From Himantopus leucocephalus (lineage: Eukaryota; Chordata; Aves; Charadriiformes; Recurvirostridae): a DNA stretch of 64,000 nt. The translations under genes were made by a program, and so were the position numbers. Location: contig RSEF01000003.1 of NCBI GenBank assembly GCA_003993805.1, positions 40,175,755-40,239,754 on the forward strand, in the 5' to 3' direction. The notes under the pieces are model-generated. The model was not told where the DNA came from. It was given only the letters and a program-made list of their open reading frames with translations, and did not search any database. This document shows, piece after piece, positions 1 to 12,394 of the stretch (position 1 is its first letter; every line of letters begins with the position of its first letter).

Positions 1-185
1 GCACAGAGAAGGATGGCGTGAAGGAACTACGGGTTTATGCATAACTATGGTTTTAGTATGGATATTCACAATTATTGTGGACATGTAGTACATAAATGTG
101 GCTGAGCGTGCTGCCTGGATTTGGAAGAGATGCACTTCTTGCCAACATCATCCCTTCTGAGAATAAATAACAGTATTTTGTTGAA

Positions 186-217
186 GGGGCCGGGGGGGGG
201 TGGGGGTGGGGGTGGGG
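186..217 (+). repeat. G-rich low-complexity tract with G-quadruplex potential
   Basis: Runs of 4, 9, 5, 5 and 4 guanines are separated by CC or single T loops. This fits the general G-quadruplex pattern of four or more G-runs with very short loops. Whether it folds, and whether it has a role, is inference. It may simply be a degenerate simple repeat. Confidence 0.6.
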
Positions 218-364
218 AAGAAAGGACCTGCATACTTGCATGGAAGAAAATAATCTGGGCTTTCCACATATTTCATTTTAAGAATTAGCATCAGATTCAG
301 CAGCTGTTCTTTGACTTGATGTGTAATGAAACTAAGTTGTCCTAATTTTCAAGCATAAGTCTGA

Positions 365-380
365 TCTCTCTCTCTCTCTC
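365..380. repeat. (TC)n microsatellite
   Basis: Eight uninterrupted TC units. Confidence 0.9.
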
Positions 381-1026
381 GCTCCTGAATAAGGATATAT
401 TTTGCCTGAGTGATTTGCAACAGTAATATGACATGTAGAATGTCCAGCCCTTCCCCCGTATGTTGTTTGTAGGAAAATAAGGAGAATGACTAGACAGTAG
501 GCATTTAGGTGAGATGGAATATCTTCAATGTTAAGAACTATTAAATTGTAATAAAAATGAACTGCAAAGAAGGCTGCAAAAATACATGAAGCGTACTTAA
601 TATTGGTCTAACACTGTTACAGAAAGCAAGAGAGAATAACATCTTGCCATCAGTTTTCTGAACTTTCTCATAATTTTCTATACGAGTGGTTTGAATTCTC
701 TATCCGTCAATACAGGGCGGTGTTAACCTTGTTGTGAATGCCTCTTCCAGACCAGACCAAAGAAGAAAGGAGCTGCAAAAGCCATCAGACAGCTACCCCT
801 TCCTCCCTGTAGAGAACAGCTCTCCATTTGTAAGGCAGTTTCTCAGCTGCTGCTGAGTAGTGTCTGGAAAACCACCCCGGCTCAGTGACTAGGTCTAACA
901 CCAGTTAACTAGCAGTCACTGGTTGTTACTATCAGAAGACTTAGAGTTACCTCGCCTCCAGATCATCTAATCTGCATGTGACCGCTCTCTTCAGGAATTC
1001 CTTCATATTGCAGTTGTTCATCATTT

Positions 1027-1061
1027 TAATAAAATTAAAAAAAAAAAAAACAAAAAAAACC
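1027..1061. repeat. A-rich tract
   Basis: An A14 run, a C and an A8 run, preceded by AAAATT. No retroposed gene body is recognisable upstream, so this is reported only as low complexity sequence. Confidence 0.7.
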
Positions 1062-2699
1062 AAAACTGCCTTCCAGCTACTGTAGCTATTACACAACAGC
1101 CAGCCATAGAATGGATAAACCAATGGATTAGATAAATTACAGGCAAGGTAAATTTGCTATCAGTTCATCTACTATTTTTGTGAAGTAACAGAAACGGGAA
1201 AAAAGTCTTTTATAAACCTGGGATGTTATGAGTTGACTGAGCCAAAGGCAGGACAGTCAGAAGGCAGGTAAGGGAGAATGAAAATTCACTGAAATAGATT
1301 AATCCTGAAAAGTTTTGACTATTTTCTGGAGATGCCTGGGAAGACTCTCAGTGAATATGAAGATTCTTTCCAGCTAGAAGAGTGGCTCCAAATGGCAAGT
1401 TAAAATTAAAGCCCAAGGATCAGAAGGTGTGATGCTTTGCTACATGGGGACACCTGCCAGGTCAGGTGGCACACAGTGCACACAAAGACCTGGCTCTTCT
1501 GCTGCTCCTGTTCGTTTGCGAGGAGGGTGCTGGGTTAGGTTGGAATTTGTTAATGTCACCAACAAGTTATAGCATTTAATCCTCTTCCAATCTGATACAA
1601 GAGCACATCGTCTCTAACTATGTATGTATATAGACTATACAGGTTGTTATTCTGTCATAAGGCACAATTCTTGCAGAGGTAATATCATGTCTGGTGAATC
1701 TGTGCGCAACTCCTGGAGATAGAGCATACAATATTAGCACTCCCTTATTCAGCACAGCAGTTGCAATTCTTCTTGCGTGCTCTAGAAGGATTACCACTGG
1801 TAAATAGCTTGTTGCTTGTGGTTTAACTTCTGGGGGAGATGTCATACCAGGGTCAAGAACTATCCAAGGAGAGGAGGTATGTGATAAATCATTCAGGACA
1901 ATCTTAAGGGTTACAGCAAGTGTTTTAGAGCTCCCAGTGATGTTGAAGCGAACATCATTAGCAATGGGTGTTAGTAGCATTGATTTCTTATGTTACCAAT
2001 GAGTAAAGCTTGAAGATCACTGAATCAAACAGCTTAGCTGGCAGTACTGAAGATGCTGTTTGGGATTATGATGTAGCCTTTGATTCCACTGAGCGCACAC
2101 CAGTCAATTCCAACTAAAATCCACTAGGATGTTCAAAGCACTGAGTATGTGATGTGATATTCAGTGATGCATTATGTATTTGGTGATAAAAGTGGAAGCT
2201 GTTTTACACTTCAGGTGAGCTTCATCTGGATTGTTGCAGAATGACTCATCTAATGTGGACATCTAATAGAGGTCCTCATGAAAGAAGCTATTTGTCTCAA
2301 TTGACTATAAGAGGCATCTCTACAGCCAACTCAGATTAGTATCTCTGTTGCAGATATTTTAAGTTATTTGTCTTAGAAGAAACGTTTATGTTCAAGCTTA
2401 AATTACTAGTTTGAAGTGTTTTCTATATATGCAAGTAGAACATAGAATTGTACAAGTTTACAAACTATGTTTACAACTTCACCAGTGGGATACAGATCTG
2501 AATACTTCCAAAGTTCAGGCCGTAATAAGCTCTGGGGCTTTGGTGCAAGACTAATTGTAAGATGAGGATAAGGCTAATTACAACAGAGTAAACTGACCTA
2601 GTAAGAGAAACCAGATCCTTTAATCCTGTAAACATACAGATCAGTTAAATGCTGAAGCAGTAGTTCTTATGCAGGGGGTGGCAGCGGGTTACTCAGCCT

Positions 2700-2790
2700 C
2701 AAAGACTGTTCCAGTTCAATAGATGACATCTCACAGAAGCGAAGTGGCTTGCCCAAAGCCATAAACCAAGGAGGCAGATGCAGCCCTGCA
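2700..2790 (-). repeat. Possible MIR-like ancient SINE fragment
   Basis: The stretch contains GAAGTGGCTTGCCCAAAGCC followed by ATA, close to the antisense MIR/L3 core phrase for a cleared, 'less-than-lowercase-stringency' match such as gacttgcccaaggtcaca. The rest of the element is too decayed to align by eye, so family and limits are uncertain. Confidence 0.35.
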
Positions 2791-3050
2791 CACCAGGTCA
2801 GTGGGAACCCAATGAGGCACTCGCCACAGCTCTTTGCGGGTCGTACAATAGGCATTTTCTGAAGGAAGACATGAGAGAGCCTGGCCCTTGCAGGGGACAA
2901 ATGTGCAGGAGGATTTCCCAGTGAGAGACACAGTGAGGAAAAGTATTTTGGGGTTCCTGCTATTAAAATCACTGAGGAGGGGGGTAGTTGTTTGTACCAA
3001 GCAGTCTGTAGTGAATAGCTACAGGAAAATCGTAGAAAGAAATAGAAAAT

Positions 3051-3350
3051 TGTGCTGGCTTTGGCTGGGGTAATTTTCTTCATAGTAGCTAGTATGGGGC
3101 TATGTTTTGGATNNNNNNNNNNNNNNNNNNNNNNNNNNNNNNNNNNNNNNNNNNNNNNNNNNNNNNNNNNNNNNNNNNNNNNNNNNNNNNNNNNNNNNNN
3201 NNNNNNNNNNNNTGCTTTACTTATTAAACTGTCTTTATCTCAACCCATGAGCTTTCTCATATTCTTCTGATTCTCTCCTCCATTCCACTCGGGGGGAGTG
3301 AGTGAACGGCTGTGTGGTGCTTAGTTGCCACCTGGGGTTAAACCACAACA
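3051..3350 (+). mobile_element. Endogenous retroviral LTR, interrupted by an assembly gap
   Basis: The left part (3051-3112, beginning TGTGCTGGCTTTGG) and right part (3213-3350, ending GGTTAAACCACAACA) match, in opposite orientation, the ends of the complete LTR at 57,277-57,861. Shared landmarks are the GCTATGTTTTGGAT block and the AAACTGTCTTTAT block near the 3' end. The middle is replaced by 100 Ns. If this copy is as long as its partner, roughly 370-390 bp are hidden in the gap. Termini are TG...CA as expected. I could not find a matching target-site duplication: the left flank reads GAAAAT and the right flank AATCAA. It is probably a solo LTR or a remnant. No internal gag, pol or env sequence is visible. 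Confidence 0.85.
3113..3212. other. Assembly gap (100 N)
   Basis: Exactly 100 Ns, the conventional placeholder for a gap of unknown size. It lies inside an LTR, so the gap was probably caused by the repeat. Confidence 0.98.
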
Positions 3351-6300
3351 AATCAAAGGACATAGTTCTGGAGAAATACAGCGCTGGGTAGCTGTGCAAC
3401 TGGAGAAGGCAATGCTCTGCGTCCTGGGCTTCTGGCCTTGGAGGATGGTGTGGACCCAACAGCAGCTTCAGCTTGTAGAAATGCTGCATAGCAAAGGCAA
3501 AGTGCTTTGACCTTCTAAGAAAAGAGACAGCAAGGGAGAATGTGTATTGATTATAACAGGGAACGTGAAAGACTGCCTTTAAAAAAAGCTGAAGGTCTTA
3601 GACTCTTGCCTATACCAGAAGGCAAGAACTTGTAGTTTGCCTAGAACAAACAAAAATCATAAATCAGTTAGAAGAACTGTCTGTAATACTGAGATCAGAA
3701 AGGCTACCATGAAGATCAGCACAGTCTTCCCCCTGAATTTATACCTCACTTCTAACAACTCCATCTTCTCTGTAAATGTTTATTTTCAGCTTTATAATGT
3801 TCATTTATAATGAGTTCTTTGGGCTTAGGTATTGTGGACTTCTTGGTGTTAGGATTACCCCAACAGTGACAGACAGTGCATTTTTCTGGGGTTGGTTGTT
3901 TTTTATTTCCTCTGATTAATAGAGCTGCAAAGTAAAAATTAAAAGAAAAATCTTGTATTTCATTTTTAATCATGTTTGAAAAAATATTACTGTATGCAAA
4001 TATAAACATTTCTTCTGCAGGATAACTGAAAAGCCTATGGTATCATTTAGTGCATATCTGTGCCTATTAAGGCTAGGCACAGCTACTCACAAAGCATTAG
4101 CCACCTCATTACACATGCATTAAGAGAACAGGTTTTGGTAAGAGGCAGCGTCACACGCCTTCCTTGATAAATGGTATGTGCCTTGGGAAAAGCCCTGTCA
4201 GATGTGGGAAATGTATGGCAGATGTCTGGGAGCTGCTCTGTGAGCAGCCTGGTGGCACTGATTAAAACTCCACTAAATTGTATTAGCAAGTAGGTTTGCT
4301 ATTGCCAAAAAGAAATTAAATCTCTTTCAGAGTCAGACACTTATGACAATATCCAGAACAACTGTGTCTATATGTGACCGGGCAGAGGAGCTACTGCATT
4401 TCCAAAAGAAAGAAATCTATGCAAGTGTTGTGGAAGCCAAGGTCTGACCTTATAGAAACGCTCTGCCACGCAGCAACGTAAGCAGGCTTCAACTGAACAT
4501 TTTGGGGAAGAAAGGCAGCAAGTGATAGAAAGCTGTGTGAATTGCCCACCCTACGTGCAGTTATGCCTGTGCACCACAGCGAAGGCATTTGTTTTAGTGA
4601 CAATGCAACTGAGATGAGAATTTGGCTGTGAGAGTCGAGTGTACACCTCTTTGAGCAGCCGTAGGGGAAGGACAGCATGACACAGAGAGTGTACTGAGCT
4701 TCGCAAAGGCTTCCCACGGCTGTGAGTGAGGTGGTGGGGGCTGTCTGCCTTGTGTGATAAGGCATGATGCCTTATGTAAACGGGAATAAAAATACTTTTT
4801 TTGTCGATCTAGAGCTGTACTAGTTTGATAGAGATCAGTAATGAGAGAATTAAAAATCTGTGCAAGTTTTCATTTTCAGTCCCCGAAGCAAGAAGAGTTG
4901 GCTCAAGGCAGAGTCATCTACTGGTTAGCATGATTACTCTGTGCTTACATTTAGAAACACGTTGCTTGAATTGTATTCCTGAAGCTGGATCTCTCCATGT
5001 GTAATGGAGTTACACCATAGACTCTGCCCCCACTGCCCATGTTACTTGCATGAAAAAAATCTTTTGCTACCTGCATCTTGAAATGTTTGATCTTCATGGA
5101 TTAAGGAGTCTCAGCCTCTTCTGCAGAAAAAAAGTACTAAATTTCAGGGGGAGATTTTCCTTCGCAGGGTAGTGAGGAGAGACGCTGATTCATGACAGAT
5201 TTCAAGGTTTCAGTGCTGCTTATTATGCCGGCCGTGAGCTCGGCTGTTGACTAGACAGACTCACTATATTCCAGCTTAAAATTTGTGGGAATAAAACTGG
5301 ACTTTTAAACATAATTCTAGTCATTTAAAATTGTTTGTAATATTAAAATATGCCTGGTGCAGAAAACTACTTTTCACATACAGAACAAATCTGGTTTTCC
5401 TTTACTCTGAAAAAGGGGTTTTTTTTTATTTATTATTTTTCAGAGTATGGATACTGTAGCCATGACAACAGCGGGTGCCTAGAAGAAAAGCGTGGAGATG
5501 CAACAGACATGCCAGAAATACATTATCTGTCAGGATAAAAGATTGCTTCAAGACCTTTGAGTCACAAAATCAAAGTCCCTTAGGGGATATTTTAACTCAT
5601 TATTCTTAATCTAAGAGAGGCAGGGTGATCTCCTCAGCAAGGCAAATGAATGGAAAAAAAACAACCACCTTTACTTAATCCCTGTCGTCATTCCACTTTC
5701 TAGGACCTTGACTAGTATATTAGAGTTACAGTGCTCAGTTTAAAAAATAAAGCGGTTTTTTTCTTTCCTTCTATCTTAAAGTGGCAAATATTTGTTAAAT
5801 TTCCGTTTCAATAAAATGTAACAACATGAACGTCTTTGTGGAAATCTTAATGTGAAGAACTGAAGGAAGGAAGGTCTGTTCCTTCTGTCCCTAGCCACGT
5901 ATTCATGGACTTGGCTCCCCTTCCATCCCAGCTGGAATTTAGGACGGGGGACAAAGGCACCCCATCAAATTCAGTGGGCATCTTTCTCTTGTATTCAGCA
6001 CATATTGGTTCAGTCCTCCAGGTTGCATTTCCCCGGGGAGCCTTAGCAGGCTTCCTGATGTAGCTCCATGCAGCCTCACGTGTATATGGGGGTAGGATGC
6101 CGGCAGGTAAGTGCCACGATGAGGTAAGTTTTGGTTTACTTAGAAACTTCTGATGCCATTGTAGCACTATGTTGGGTCTCACCCAGGAGAGGATGCCTTG
6201 GCCGACTTGGTTGCAAACCATCCTGTAAAGCCCCCAGCGTAGGCACAGCATATCTCAGCGTATCATGCGCCTGGTCCATCCATCACGCAAGAGACGAGTC

Positions 6301-9300
6301 TTTACCTTTCCCCTTTGAGCAAGCTTACCAACACAGCCTGCAAGCCTGTATCCACAGTGTAGGTTTAAATTAAGTTTGACATTGAGACTGGGGTTTGGTT
6401 TGCGTTCAAAACATCGGTATGACCTTCAAGTGCACTTATTTTTAGTAGGATTAACCCCATTAGGAGGGATGAAAGCCTCAGCCTGTATACCTATGGCAAA
6501 TGTGCTTGGGAATTCCTTATCCCTGTGCCCAAATATATGATCTGCTGAAGAAAGAACTGCAGGATACCCACTCCCTACTGCATGTAGAGCTTGAGCTGCA
6601 GCACAGAATAAATGCTGCCAAGCATTAAACTAGCTTGGTGTCCTGCGCTCCAGTGAAGGCGACTGCCTTGTCATTGGGTTTGCACTGCCTCTCTGCATAC
6701 CCTGCTACATCACGCTTTCCCAGCAACATTTTCTCTGCCTTATCTTGTTTCAAAGATGCTCAGAGTGTTCAAGGGCTCTCAGGAGACTTGTGATCAGCTG
6801 AGACAAAGCCATCAGAGCCTGAATTAGAGACTAAGTCTCTAAAGTACCCTAGAGATGGAAAAATGTGTCATTTGTATGAGATTTCAGTAAACCAAGTCTT
6901 GTTGTTTATGTGCTTAGAAACTAAAGAGGTAAAATTAGACGTTTATCAGTGTTTCAAGACCTGGAATGTTCCTTGCAGTGATTGTAGAGATGATTTTTTT
7001 CAGTCTAATATTTGTGCCCAAACACTTTCTATTTCAAGTAAGCCACAAAACATCAGAATTAAATAATCACCAGGTTTGATAGTTTCAGCATGAAAATATG
7101 CTTTGTTTAAGAAAGACAGATTTGCTGAAATAAAGTAAATTCTGCAAAGTGCTAGGCAAACATGAACCAATACACAGCTAACCCTAAAATCTGGATATAT
7201 TTTAGAATTTAGGAGATGATTCTTCACCTGCAAGCCAACAGTGCCATCCACTGATTTTTTTGTGTGTTTTCACACAGATATTCTTCAAGATGTTCTAAAA
7301 CAACAGGTGATCCTAAAATCATTTTTAAGGATGCCTGTGTGTTGCTTAAGAGAACAGGATCCTTTTGAACAGACCAACAAATAATAAAGAAAAAGGTCTG
7401 TTTCATAGTCTGGTGGGGTTTCGAATGGATTTGATACTCACATCTGCAGAGGACTTCTCTGCTTTTGGCAGAAGCTGACCTGTATTAGGTAGGCACCTTC
7501 ACATCCTCACCTGCCAAAAATTCCAACAAACAATTCAAACAAAATTCTAAAGATCAGATGAAAGTGAAGATTATGGTTATAAAATATTAACCCTGATTCA
7601 ATTATCAAAGGACCTGAATTTGTGCTGATTTCATACATCACTGTTTCAACCTGTTACACGCAATAAAATGTGCACAGAGACCTGTACAAAATCACTGCTC
7701 TGCCAAAGGCTGTAAATATACTCTGTGAAGGGAAAGTGTTTTGATCCAGGATATAAAATCAGTTTCCACACTACAAATGGAAAAACTACAAAGGTCATGT
7801 ATTAGTACTCCCAGAATTAAGGCTGTTTATTTATTTACAGATTTATTTATTTTTAAAGGAAGACAGGAGGTAGGAGGAATTATTTAATTAATATTTGCTT
7901 TTTTAAGCCTTTAATGTTTGTGCTTTTAAATTGTGTTCCGTAGCTGTAAGTGCTAGAATCATATTTATTTTTGTTTAGTTTGGCTTTAGCTTAATTACAT
8001 GCAAGTGCAGATTGCCACATTGGTACCCGAGATACAGATCTACAGAAAGATCTACTTTTCATGGAGCTGTGAGAAGCCACACTGTAATTTTAAGAATCAA
8101 AAAGCAACAATTCAAGCTACTTTTTTGCTTACATTATACCTGCATAGTTACACTGAGGCTGACCATACTGCCACCATTGCATCACAATCCGGTTATGAAC
8201 TGAAGGGTGTCCTTCTACTCGCTGTGGAATCAGACCCAAGGAATAGCACCGCATTACTGCCACAGGCTCTCATGTGCATACTTGCACTCTTACATTTTCC
8301 TGGGGGTTCAATGTAAGCTACCTCTTGCTCTTATTTCCATAAGATCTTGTCACACATAGAGGGAAAGTATTTTTCTCAAGTTAATTACATTTGTAGTAAC
8401 TGCTTTTCTCAAGCATCGCTTCTTAATTGCCTGTTAGCAGTTTGGTAACTTTGAATGTTGTTCAGATAAACGTGTTTTGTATGTCATAGTAATAAATGTC
8501 AGCCTTCTAAATTTGAAATAAAATAGTTAAATTTTGAAATATTCTATAAATATGTTGGCGGGGGTGAACAAGATGACCCCCCCACCTTCCCAACAAACCA
8601 AGGGTGTCACTTCTTTAATAATCTGTTAGAGAGGTCGTTGGTTTCAATTGTAAGTGTTTTTCTGCAAACCTCAGCAGCAACAGGTAGGTGGCACTGCATG
8701 ACTGTGTGAGAGGCTGCAGTGTGACATGCAGAGCTGGGTTCACTCCCTAGGACATCCTCACAACTCCGTGAGGTGAGGAACAAGTGTTATCCGGTCCTCG
8801 GGCTGATGGAAGAAGCAGTGTAGCTACAAAGAAATGCTCTAAGAAAGTATGAAAATATATCAAGATAGTTCATACCTCAATTTTTAAAAAAAGTTAGATT
8901 GTTAAAAATGTATTACATATGTTCTCCTGTTAAATTTACTTGTAGCCTTTTACATTAAATATATGGCTATATGAGTATCTACATCTATATATACCTACAC
9001 CATGGCCACCATCCAAATAAAATAAAAGTGTACATGATATTAAATGATATTTATTCCTGAATTCTACTTTCTGGACAAGTAAAACCCAAGAAAGTATCTC
9101 TTTGGTAAAACAGTTCTTGATCATGGTTCTTGACGCATAACTGAACATTACATGTCACAAGGAAAAAGAAAGCCTGTAATAGAACTACTTAAGATTGTTC
9201 CTCTGGTGTTCTCTTCAAAGGCAGAACATCTAGGAGCTAATCAGGAGGGGTCAGTATCATCTCAGGGTTTTTCACTCCAACCAAATACATTCATCTTACC

Positions 9301-12300
9301 ACATCCTCCTACACCATATTGCCAACTTTCAGGTCACCCATGTAGGCGAACAGGCACGCAGCGGAGGATGGCAATGTCTGAATACCTGCTGAGCAGAATC
9401 TCTCCCTTTCCAAAGACCAGGTAACCCAACGGGTACACAGACTGCTAGAAGCAAGGACTGGAAGGAGAGGTTCACCTTTGCAGCCATGCCGCTGAGTCGG
9501 AGTCCCCTGTGCCGGCTTTCCTTCCCACCCCATGCACCTCGTGATGCCGGCAGGTCCGTGGCCCAGGCTTAGCAAGCGGGCAGAGGCTGCCTCCCACCTC
9601 CCCCGGCTCATGTCCTTCTGTAGCTGGGGGCCAGAGGCTTCCTCTGGCCCTAATGACTGGCAGTTGGACCCTCACCAGATTTCCTACATCTTTAACCAAG
9701 TGCCAGTCTGCAAAAGCGCAGTACCACTGCTAACTCTTGTGTTTACACAAGGGCATGCCCTCCTCGGTTAGAAAGCCGCTCTCCAGGCAGAGGACATGAT
9801 ACTGGGAATCCCAAGTATGTGGATACACCTATCTCAGACACTGGAAACTGTTCAGATACTATCTCAGGCTTTGGGTTTTCTGCTTGTTGGATGTAGGCAG
9901 GTTTTGTTCAACATTAAAGGACAATGCGTTACCATTTGCAGGAGTCTTCACCTTGTTGCAGTAACTAAACTGGGTTCCCTGAAACACACAGCTGGGCTTG
10001 GGGCTGCTAAGGCTTTGCATTGTTTATGTGGGCCACTGACATCAAGAAAGCCGATTTTTTTTCCCACTAGTAAAAATGATTTCATTTAAAAAATATTTAT
10101 TTTAATCCATTGCTGTCCTTCAGGTTCCACTTATCCGACATCTAATAACCTCTAGCTTATACAACCTGTTTCTTTCTGCACTGACAATAAAGGATCGTCC
10201 TTTTTTCACAGTCATCTTCCCCTGTTAAACCCAAATGACAAATGCAAACACTATAGCTTCGCAACAATCCCACCATTGTACCTTGGGGTTTTTCACATTC
10301 ATTTCCAGGTATGAATTGTTTCATATCATTTTAACAGAAAAACACAACCTTTTTAAAGTAAGAGCAAGAGCCAAGAAGTGGAAGAACAAATAACTGGAGC
10401 TTGGGAGGAAAGAGCAGTTTCAAGGTATAAAAAAGAGAGATCAGAGAAGGAGCCTAGGAATGGAAAACTTGGGAATGGGAAGAGAAATATGGTGATTTTT
10501 AAAAGCTGCAGCCCTGACAGCTCCTGTGGGTTTGATGTTACGTTGTGGTGTTTTTCTCAATGCTCTGCTTTCTGGTGTTGGATGGTTATACGCAGTTTCA
10601 TATTTGCATGGTTTAGGGGAAAAACTTAATTCAAAATCTGTAAAGGATATTTGAATAATAACAGCTATTTTAAAGAAATTGCTAACATAGCTATACTTAT
10701 TTATTTAGCGGCAGAAGAAAAGAATATAATGCTGAGCAGTAAATCAGGGCCATACTCCCATTTGTAAGTGCCATCCTGCTGACATCACTGACAATACTAA
10801 CAGAGAGATTGATTCCCAATTTCAGCATTAGATTTTTAATTTGTTATCTAAGCCTAGCTCCACTTAATTAGTTTGCTCTATCAATAAATGTGAATAAAAA
10901 CTCATGCCCGGGGACCGTTTATTTTCCCAAGGTGCTATTTTGCTAATCAAACTATGCAGAAAAGCCTAACAAATACATGTGAAAGCAAAACAAAACAGGT
11001 ATGCATTTTATGATCAAAAATGCACAAACCTGCACGAAGTTTTTCTCAACTTAACTGTAACTGTTTCCTGAAGAAAGTGTAGCTGATAGAGACACAACCA
11101 GAGGTATCCAACCTACAGCTTTTTTTCTGTTCAACCAACCAGCCACATGCTTGCCCTTATACAAATACTTAAAACTTATTTGATTAAATAGGATGTAGGA
11201 TTTGATTAAATAGGATTAAATAGGTCTAGGATTTGATATATATTGTCATACTGGGGCCATCACCCTCACTCTCATGGCTGAGATAAATACTTTGTAATGA
11301 TTTCTGTTAACTGATACAAAAATGGACTTTGTGCAGATGGAAAAGCCTGCTATTTGTGTGCCCATTTATATTGCATTTTGGGACAAAAATTTGAAATTTT
11401 TAGATTAGCACAGTAAAATGTTTGCAGAAATGAATTTGGGAGTAATTGAACAATGTCTAACACTGCTTTTGATTAAAATGAAGTATTTGCAGTGCCTAAA
11501 AAGGAAGATTTTCCTGGGGATTAATCTCAATTTGTGCTCTAATTACTGCACTGTGTCACAGTTGTCTCCTGTCTTCATTACTCTGCCTGCATCCACCTTG
11601 CCATCCGGGCAGCCCCTCCTCTGGTGCAGAGCTGTGAGTTTACTGAACCTCACCAAGCGTAGCTCTAGCGTGGCAGAACACGCACCGGACGTTACTGTGT
11701 ACGAAACAAGCTTTTGGTCTGGCCCAGTGGAGCCAGACCAGCCCAAGGTAAATTCTGCAGTGATGATTTAAAAGACTTTGTATGCAAGGGGGAACCTGCT
11801 GTTGCTTATCAATATTAATGCCAAAAGAGTGGGGCTTGTACAGCTACCATCCTAGATGTCTTGCCAGCCTGCAGTGTACGGCTCTGGACTGTGAAGCCGT
11901 GTTACATCTGCTCTGCCTAAAACAGGTCCAGAAGAATTCAGTGCCAGCCCTGACAGTTTTGTGTGTCACCACGCAGGCAGAGCAGAGAGGATCTGCTACC
12001 AGTGAGAAGGCAAAAAAACCCTTCTGCTCTGCCAGCAGGGCTGCCAATCTTACAGAAAGATACTCAACAGCTTGCTCCTGCTTGACAGAGTGTGGTTGCT
12101 TCCCACAGCCCCTTGTTTTAGCAGTCTGCTGAGGCATCTCTCCAGCCCCATTGGCCAGGCTGAGCCCTGATCTCCCACCAGCCACAGTGGCCAAATGGCT
12201 GGCCTGGGGCTGGGGAGAAGCCCCTGCTGCCATTGCCTGAAGCAGCCCACTGGGACCCTCCTCTCAAGGGAGCCAGGCTGATGGTCATGCTCATAGTGAC

Positions 12301-12331
12301 TGCCCGCCACTCCAGGCCTTTCCTGCCATGT
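3351..12331. other. Upstream noncoding DNA, no gene recognised
   Basis: Ordinary AT-rich intergenic sequence. Short open frames on both strands (for example near 5.85-6.25 kb and 9.3-9.6 kb) have no recognisable domains and no convincing splice context. An ancient MIR/L3-like fragment is present near 8.7-8.8 kb. Short redundant GATTAAATAGGAT units occur near 11.18-11.24 kb. Confidence 0.6.
8735..8825 (-). repeat. Ancient MIR/L3-like repeat fragment
   Basis: The phrase CATCCTCACAACTCCGTGAGG, followed by GTGAGGAACAAGTGTTATCC, closely follows the antisense 3' tail shared by MIR and L3/CR1-type ancient elements (tcctcacaacc...tgaggtagg...ttatcc). The copy is decayed and its limits are approximate. 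Confidence 0.5.
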
Positions 12332-12394
12332 GAGGTGATGCAAGAAGTAAGGGGAGAAAAAANGAGGTGATGCAAGAAGTAAGGGGAGAAAAAA
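12332..12394. repeat. 31-bp direct repeat around a single N (unmerged contig overlap)
   Basis: The 31 bases 12332-12362, beginning GAGGTGATGCAAGAAG, are repeated at 12364-12394 with one N between them at 12363. A perfect short duplication around a lone N is typical of two contig ends that overlap but were joined with a placeholder. The true sequence probably has one copy. Confidence 0.85.

Larger units (their letters stand above)
1..3050. other. Upstream noncoding DNA, no gene recognised
   Basis: AT-rich sequence far upstream of FMN2. I see a G-run cluster near 186-217, a short TC repeat, an A-rich tract near 1027-1061, a possible decayed MIR-like fragment near 2.7 kb, and one 120-codon minus-strand open frame (1618-1980) that I cannot assign to a family. 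No exon with convincing splice sites or homology was recognised. Confidence 0.6.

Noticed and set aside
2667..3083. 138-codon minus-strand open frame
   Set aside because: It overlaps a MIR-like fragment and the start of the LTR, so it is composed partly of repeat sequence.
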